Part shown: piece after piece, positions 6,739 to 9,915 of the stretch | How positions within the stretch are numbered: position 1 is the stretch's first letter | Layout of the letters: every line of letters starts with the position of its first letter | Assembly (NCBI GenBank): GCA_018302185.1 | Contig: JAGVZX010000064.1 | Span: forward strand, 1 to 9,915 | Source: Candidatus Woesearchaeota archaeon | GTDB lineage: Archaea > Nanobdellota > Nanobdellia > Woesearchaeales > UBA10200 | Direction: 5' to 3' | DNA length: 9,915 nucleotides | Position numbers and translations under genes: made by a program | Notes under the pieces: model-generated | Seen by the model: only the letters and a program-made list of their open reading frames with translations | What the model was told of the DNA's origin: nothing | Database searches by the model: none

Positions 6739-7464
6739 TCAGAAATCATATCTGCCTACCAGATACTTGAATATTATATTCAATACATCTAGGCCATATG
6801 AGATAGGATTCAGGTGAGATTTCTCATTAGCATATCTTGTAGGTATAGGAATCTCTTTAATTCTTAATCCTTTTTTCCCAGACATCATGATCATCTCGCC
6901 GTCAAAGTGAAACGTATTGCTAAGCTTTGTGAATGGTATTGATTTCAAGGCTTTTTTTGAATATACAGTATAGCCAGTATGATATTCTGAGACGTTCATC
7001 CCAAATGCAAAATTTTCAAGGAGAGTAAGAGTCCTGTTGCCTACGTACTTATAGAGAGGCATGCCTCCTTTTAGAGCTCCTCTTCCTAATATTCTTGAAC
7101 CAATAACAACATCTGCCATAGAAGAAATGATAGGCTCAAGCATCTTGTCAAGCATCTCAGGAGGGTACTGCCCATCTGAATGCAAAAGAACACTGACGTC
7201 TGCATCCAGATTTAAAGCTTCTGTAAACCCTGCTTTCTGCACAGCGCCATAACCTCTGTTTTTCTTAAATTGTATTATGGCTATTTGTCTATATTTTTTT
7301 TTAAGTTTTTCCAGAACTTCCTGCGTATCATCTCTGCTGCCGTCATTCACTACGACAAAACGATAGATTTTAGGAAGAAAATCTTTTGGGACCCTCCTGA
7401 ATACATTTTCGATAGTCAAAGAACAATTGTATGCAGGGATTACAACAACTATTTTTTTTTTCAT
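6739..7464 (-). CDS. GT2 family glycosyltransferase, dolichyl-phosphate mannose/glucose synthase-like
   Basis: The 241-residue GT-A protein starts KKIVVVIPAYNCSLTI (3-18), has VVVNDGSRDDT (37-47, D41 binding the nucleotide) and VLLHSDGQYPPE (92-103), where D97 sits in the metal-binding DxD-like position, then VIGSRILGRGALKGGMP (120-136) and HTGYTVYSKKAL. This arrangement matches soluble polyprenyl/dolichyl-phosphate sugar synthases, which load a sugar from UDP- or GDP-sugar onto the lipid carrier at the cytoplasmic membrane face. There is no C-terminal membrane domain, so it is the short form of the family. It is the second gene of a minus-strand pair, 36 nt after the epimerase, with no visible Shine-Dalgarno. 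Its likely client is a GT-C transferase such as the one at 4729-6477. Its stop codon overlaps the right flanking repeat of E2. The sugar is not determinable. Confidence 0.9.
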   Translation of the reverse strand: MKKKIVVVIPAYNCSLTIENVFRRVPKDFLPKIYRFVVVNDGSRDDTQEVLEKLKKKYRQIAIIQFKKNRGYGAVQKAGFTEALNLDADVSVLLHSDGQYPPEMLDKMLEPIISSMADVVIGSRILGRGALKGGMPLYKYVGNRTLTLLENFAFGMNVSEYHTGYTVYSKKALKSIPFTKLSNTFHFDGEMIMMSGKKGLRIKEIPIPTRYANEKSHLNPISYGLDVLNIIFKYLVGRYDF

Positions 7465-7500
7465 TTTGTTATTGAAGAATTATTATCATTAATTTTCTAT

Positions 7501-8508
7501 TCAGAACAGCTTTTCTTTCCAGGTTTTTGGCGTCAATTTATTTATGATCTCAACATCAATATGATATTTGAACGGCTTTGGACCTCTATTTTTTATGTAA
7601 TCTATCATCTCCTGTAATCCTTGCCTAAGATTATATTTTGTCTTATATCCAAGCATTCTTCTTGCCTTTTCTGCTGAGCAGGAAGCAAGCTTAACTTCCT
7701 GCGGTCTGTCTGGGAAATATTTTGGAGATAGCTTAAAGTCAAGAAGCTCTGCTATTATCTTTGCAAGCTCATTGATAGTTACAAACTCCTCATCTGGACC
7801 TATATTTATTACTTCACCAACAACATCTTTTTGGAAAGCAAGCTTTTCCAGACATTGTATGCAATCTTGTACAAAACTAAAGCATCTTTTCTGCTCTCCG
7901 TCTCCGTATATTATCGGCTGCCTTCCCTGCAGCATCATGTTGATCATTATGCTTGCTACATTCCTATAAGGGTCATCATATTTCTGCCTTGGGCCGATGA
8001 TATTATGCGGAACAGCAATAACATATTCCATGCCATGTACATTAGCCAAGTTTCTTATAAGCAATTCACTGGAATATTTGGCAATAGCATAAGGATCCTG
8101 CGGTTTTGGTTCCATGTCTTCTGTAAAAGGGACTTTATTTGTGCCGTATCTAGCCATAGATGACGTGAAGACAAACCGTTTCACATTATTTTGGATAGCA
8201 GCACTCATGACAGATGCTGTTATTTCATATACATTTTTTGTGATTAAATACGGACTAAATACGCTTAAACCCTCATAAGGCGTTGCAGCACAATGATATA
8301 CAACATCAACATCTTTGGTTATCTTAACCATGGAATTCAAAAAATTACAGTCATATTGGTAAAATTCGACTTCAGAAGAGACATTATCAAGATAACCCCC
8401 TAATAAGTTATCGCAGCCCACTACCTTATGGCCGCTGGCCAGCATCTTATCTGCAAGGTGGCTGCCTAAGAACCCTGCTACTCCAGTGATAAATATTTTT
8501 TTAGACAT
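7501..8508 (-). CDS. NAD-dependent nucleotide-sugar epimerase/dehydratase (extended SDR)
   Basis: The 335-residue protein is a full-length extended short-chain dehydrogenase. ITGVAGFLGSHL (7-18) is the GxxGxxG NAD loop and D33 the ribose ligand. The catalytic set is TSSMARYG (115-122) and DPYAIAKYS (138-146), with Y140 and K144. VPHNIIGPRQ (166-175) and YGDGEQKRCFSFVQDC (201-216) are the sugar-nucleotide site motifs of UDP-glucose/UDP-GlcNAc 4-epimerase relatives. The C-terminal tail PKPFKYHIDVEIINKLTPKTW is a feature of a subset of archaeal and bacterial epimerases, from memory. It likely converts a UDP- or other NDP-sugar to supply the neighbouring glycosyltransferases; the exact substrate cannot be told from motifs alone, and a dehydratase is possible though the typical dehydratase acidic pair after the catalytic Ser/Thr is not obvious. 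It is the first gene of a minus-strand operon, with a TATA box about 27 nt upstream of its ATG. Confidence 0.92.
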   Translation of the reverse strand: MSKKIFITGVAGFLGSHLADKMLASGHKVVGCDNLLGGYLDNVSSEVEFYQYDCNFLNSMVKITKDVDVVYHCAATPYEGLSVFSPYLITKNVYEITASVMSAAIQNNVKRFVFTSSMARYGTNKVPFTEDMEPKPQDPYAIAKYSSELLIRNLANVHGMEYVIAVPHNIIGPRQKYDDPYRNVASIMINMMLQGRQPIIYGDGEQKRCFSFVQDCIQCLEKLAFQKDVVGEVINIGPDEEFVTINELAKIIAELLDFKLSPKYFPDRPQEVKLASCSAEKARRMLGYKTKYNLRQGLQEMIDYIKNRGPKPFKYHIDVEIINKLTPKTWKEKLF

Positions 8509-8528
8509 AAATGAGAATATTGCGCTGC

Positions 8529-8540
8529 TTATTTTTAAAC
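8529..8540 (-). promoter_or_regulatory. TATA box of the epimerase operon
   Basis: On the minus strand GTTTAAAAATAA (plus 8529-8540) is centred about 27 nt upstream of the ATG at 8508, predicting a leaderless transcript covering the epimerase and the GT2 gene. Confidence 0.65.
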
Positions 8541-8568
8541 TTTATGTTTGTTTAATAACAAATAGTAT

Positions 8569-8798
8569 GTATTAAGCTAAAAAAGACAGAGCTGTGGCTG
8601 ACGTCGCCAATTTTACGAACATAATCTATTGTTCCATTCAGAAAGTTTCGGAGATTGCAAGAGAGAAACTTTCTATCTTATAGCACATCAAGTGTTCGCA
8701 GGCGACGGTCGAAAGGCGGTAATTTGTATACGCTGTATATAAATTTCCGACGTGAGACAAAGTCACAGCTTTGTCTTTTATAGTCTAGAACCTAATAC
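8569..8798. mobile_element. Structured repeat element E3 (divergent family member)
   Basis: A closing stem pairs AAAAGACAGAGCTGTG (8581-8596) with CACAGCTTTGTCTTTT (8764-8779), 15 of 16 positions. GTATTAAG (8569-8576) and CCTAATAC (8791-8798) form short inverted ends like those of E4. CGAACA (8616-8621) pairs with TGTTCG (8693-8698), and GTCGCC (8603-8608) with GGCGAC (8701-8706). Two strong hairpins are present: AGAAAGTTTC/GAAACTTTCT (8640-8649/8665-8674) and a 14-bp one (8718-8731/8735-8748, 12 paired, loop GCT). The core CTAATGTTGCGACGGG is missing and no convincing flanking repeat is seen, so this may be an older or different subtype. No open reading frame. Confidence 0.5.
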
Positions 8799-8816
8799 GC
8801 ACAAAAAATCAATATA

Positions 8817-8824
8817 TTTATAAA
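8817..8824 (+). promoter_or_regulatory. TATA box upstream of the candidate RNA gene
   Basis: TTTATAAA is a near-ideal archaeal TATA box. Usual spacing puts the start near 8846, about 7 nt inside the first arm of the terminal stem that starts at 8839, so the fit is close but not exact. No reading frame follows it within 400 nt. Confidence 0.5.
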
Positions 8825-8916
8825 CATATTTATGTTTTATGACTTTCATATTAGCCTATGCTTTTTGCAGTTGAGAAACTGAATTAGGCAGAGATAGTAG
8901 TCTTATAACATTATCG

Positions 8917-8924
8917 GATGATTT
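8917..8924. repeat. Direct repeat flanking element E4 (left copy; right copy 9183-9190)
   Basis: GATGATTT is found at 8917-8924 and 9183-9190, immediately outside the 15-bp inverted ends of E4. Allowing one mismatch the match extends to 13 bp. It lies in the apical hairpin of the surrounding candidate RNA and is best read as a target-site duplication. Confidence 0.5.
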
Positions 8925-9182
8925 GTATTTGTTTAGCTACAACAACATCAAAAGCAGCAGAGACTGCCAATATTTGACGAACACAATTCCAATTAACTGT
9001 ACTAATGTTGCGACGGGAAGGCTTGAACATAAATGCAAGCAATGTTCGTAGCTAAGAAAGAAGCATGGATGTGTGAAATTAACTACACCTAGAGGAGGAG
9101 CAACTCTTCTATATTTCCAGCCAGTGTTCGTCGGCAGTCTCTGCCGCTTGATAAGAAATTAATGAAATAGCTAAACAAATAC
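8925..9182 (+). mobile_element. Structured repeat element E4, with perfect inverted ends
   Basis: The ends are a perfect 15-bp inverted repeat, GTATTTGTTTAGCTA (8925-8939) and TAGCTAAACAAATAC (9168-9182). Inside, 8953-8968 pairs with 9133-9148 (15 of 16), then GACGAACAC (8976-8984) with GTGTTCGTC (9124-9132). The core CTAATGTTGCGACGGG (9002-9017) and the box TAGAGGAGGAGCAACTC (9090-9106) match E2, and GTTGC (9007-9011) can pair with GCAAC (9100-9104). GAACAT and ATGTTC form a hairpin between them, and GTGT 9071-9074 pairs with ACAC 9085-9088. No open reading frame. The best preserved copy of the family. Confidence 0.65.
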
Positions 9183-9234
9183 GATGATTTTTATTATCCA
9201 GAAAAGCAATGTGGATTATGAAAGTCATGATATT

Positions 9235-9249
9235 TTGTATAAAATATAA
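9235..9249 (+). promoter_or_regulatory. TATA box of the right-edge glycosyltransferase gene
   Basis: TTGTATAAAATATAA is centred about 28 nt before the ATG at 9270, again predicting a leaderless transcript. It begins just after the terminal stem of the candidate RNA. Confidence 0.55.
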
Positions 9250-9269
9250 CAGATACTATTGAATCTAAA

Positions 9270-9915
9270 ATGAAGAACCCTATAGAATTATCAATTATAA
9301 TCCCGTGTTATAATGAAGAAGCTTCATTGCCAAAAACCATTTCATCTTTAATTAATATATTAAATAAACAAGCTTTTACTTATGAATTGATTCTAGTGAA
9401 TAATGGGTCTAAAGATAAAACTGGCAGTATTATTGATTTCTATAAACATAAAGGTTGGCCTATCATTAGAGTAGATGTAAAAGTCAATCAAGGTTATGGT
9501 AATGGGATAATCCAGGGATCTAAATATGTGAAAGGCAGATTCCTTGCTTTTATGTGTGCTGACGCTGAAGTTCCATTGGAAGATGTAGTCAAGATATATG
9601 ATATTTTAAGAAAAAACAATCGAAAAACAATTGTGAAAGTGTATAGGTATTTTAGGGATGAGCCTATAAGAAAAATTTTCTCTAGGGGCTACAATCTTTT
9701 GATTAATATTTTATTTGGCAGAATTTCTTGGGATATTAATGCTGCGCCTAAGATATTATATTCCGAGGATTATTTCTCCCTCAATCCTGTTGTTAAAGAT
9801 TCTTTTTTTGATGCAGAACTGCTGATTAAGGCAAAAAGAAATGGTTTTAAGATAATTGAATATAATACTAAATCCATTAAGCGGGAATATGGAAAATCAT
9901 CTGTAAAATTGTTTA
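9270..9915 (+). CDS. GT2 family glycosyltransferase (3' end outside window)
   Basis: The first 215 residues are visible. ELSIIIPCYNEEASLPKTI (6-24) and LILVNNGSKDKTG (40-52) form the nucleotide-sugar half of a GT-A fold; VNQGYGNGIIQGSKYVKG (72-89) and AFMCADAEVPLED (93-105) follow, with D98 in the DxD-like metal site. FSRGYNLLINILFG (137-150) and NAAPKILYSEDY (157-168) match the region after the catalytic core in dolichyl-phosphate-sugar-synthase-like members, where a related protein would have a GTG or GFR motif; here it is diverged. Likely role: sugar transfer to a lipid carrier or a growing glycan at the cytoplasmic face. The start follows a TATA box at leaderless spacing and no Shine-Dalgarno is present. 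It is clearly distinct from the 6739-7464 gene. Any C-terminal membrane segments would lie outside the window. Confidence 0.87.
   Translation, partial: MKNPIELSIIIPCYNEEASLPKTISSLINILNKQAFTYELILVNNGSKDKTGSIIDFYKHKGWPIIRVDVKVNQGYGNGIIQGSKYVKGRFLAFMCADAEVPLEDVVKIYDILRKNNRKTIVKVYRYFRDEPIRKIFSRGYNLLINILFGRISWDINAAPKILYSEDYFSLNPVVKDSFFDAELLIKAKRNGFKIIEYNTKSIKREYGKSSVKLF

Larger units (their letters stand above)
8839..9228 (+). ncRNA. Candidate structured RNA gene interrupted by element E4
   Basis: ATGACTTTCATA (8839-8850) and TATGAAAGTCAT (9217-9228) form a perfect 12-bp terminal stem. Without E4 and one flanking repeat, the enclosed sequence is about 124 nt and folds into a three-way junction. 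One arm is GCCTA/TAGGC (8854-8858/8885-8889) with an inner CAGTT-GAGA-AACTG hairpin (8868-8881) capped by a GNRA-type loop. The other arm is ACATT/AATGT (8908-8912/9208-9212) plus GGATGAT-TTTT-ATTATCC (8916-8922 joined to 9193-9199). A TATA box precedes it. Bases do not match 5S rRNA, SRP RNA, RNase P RNA or tRNA as far as I can see. Alternatively all 390 nt are one larger element or RNA. Confidence 0.45.

Noticed and set aside
7452..7461. T-run as a transcription terminator
   Set aside because: On the minus strand it encodes the lysine-rich N-terminus of the GT2 protein, so it is coding sequence.
7270..8163. Plus-strand frames antisense to the epimerase and GT2 genes
   Set aside because: The opposite strand encodes proteins with full catalytic motifs; these frames have low-complexity, aromatic-rich translations typical of antisense shadows.
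8799..8810. Flanking direct repeat for E3 (GCACAAAAAATC against GCTAAAAAAGA)
   Set aside because: The match is mostly an A-run and lies inside the element on the left side, so it is not a credible duplication.
2956..9182. CRISPR array formed by the repeated boxes
   Set aside because: The repeats are kilobases apart, long and internally folded; there is no regular spacer pattern and no cas gene.
2966..9182. IS200/IS605-type non-autonomous elements
   Set aside because: That family does not produce target-site duplications, whereas E1, E2 and E4 are flanked by direct repeats; no tnpA or tnpB remnant is visible.

Overview
The window looks archaeal. It is AT-rich, several genes start about 26-30 nt downstream of a clear TATA box (TTTATATA, TATTTAAATA, TTTAAAAATA) with no Shine-Dalgarno, so they are probably leaderless, and one small gene has an archaeal-type GGTGA ribosome site. 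The gene content (dolichol-type glycosyltransferases, archaeal-style epimerase, PHP and alkaline-phosphatase-superfamily enzymes) fits a surface-glycan locus of an uncultivated archaeon, possibly a DPANN lineage; the sequence alone does not settle the phylum.

Layout. Bases 1-1290 (minus strand) hold a ribbon-helix-helix regulator followed by a type I phosphodiesterase that runs off the left edge. A divergent promoter region (1291-1491) leads to a plus-strand run: a second, complete phosphodiesterase (1492-2955), a PHP-domain phosphoesterase (3146-3982), a SAM methyltransferase with its own strong promoter (4043-4723) and a GT-C membrane glycosyltransferase (4729-6477). Convergent to these is a minus-strand pair: a nucleotide-sugar epimerase (7501-8508) and a dolichyl-phosphate-sugar-synthase-like GT2 (6739-7464). 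After a 761-bp gene-free stretch, another GT2 starts at 9270 and runs off the right edge. Together the genes suggest making an activated sugar (epimerase), loading it on a lipid carrier (GT2), transferring it outside the membrane (GT-C), and decorating or trimming (methyltransferase, phosphodiesterases, PHP enzyme).

The most unusual content is not coding. Four 180-260 bp structured elements (E1 2966-3145, E2 6495-6737, E3 8569-8798, E4 8925-9182) sit between genes. Each is closed by a long stem. E1, E2 and E4 share a core (CTAATGTTGCGACGGG) in the same orientation; E2 and E4 also share TAGAGGAGGAGCAACTC and the paired boxes GACGAACAC/GTGTTCGTC. Stem sequences differ but pairing is kept. E1, E2 and E4 are flanked by direct repeats of 10, 14 and 8 bp, and removing each element plus one repeat restores a tidy ancestral junction: a stop abutting a start (E1), two convergent stops 4 nt apart (E2), and an intact hairpin in a roughly 124-nt candidate RNA gene (E4). 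I read them as a family of mobile, RNA-like elements without a protein of their own. I do not recognise the family.
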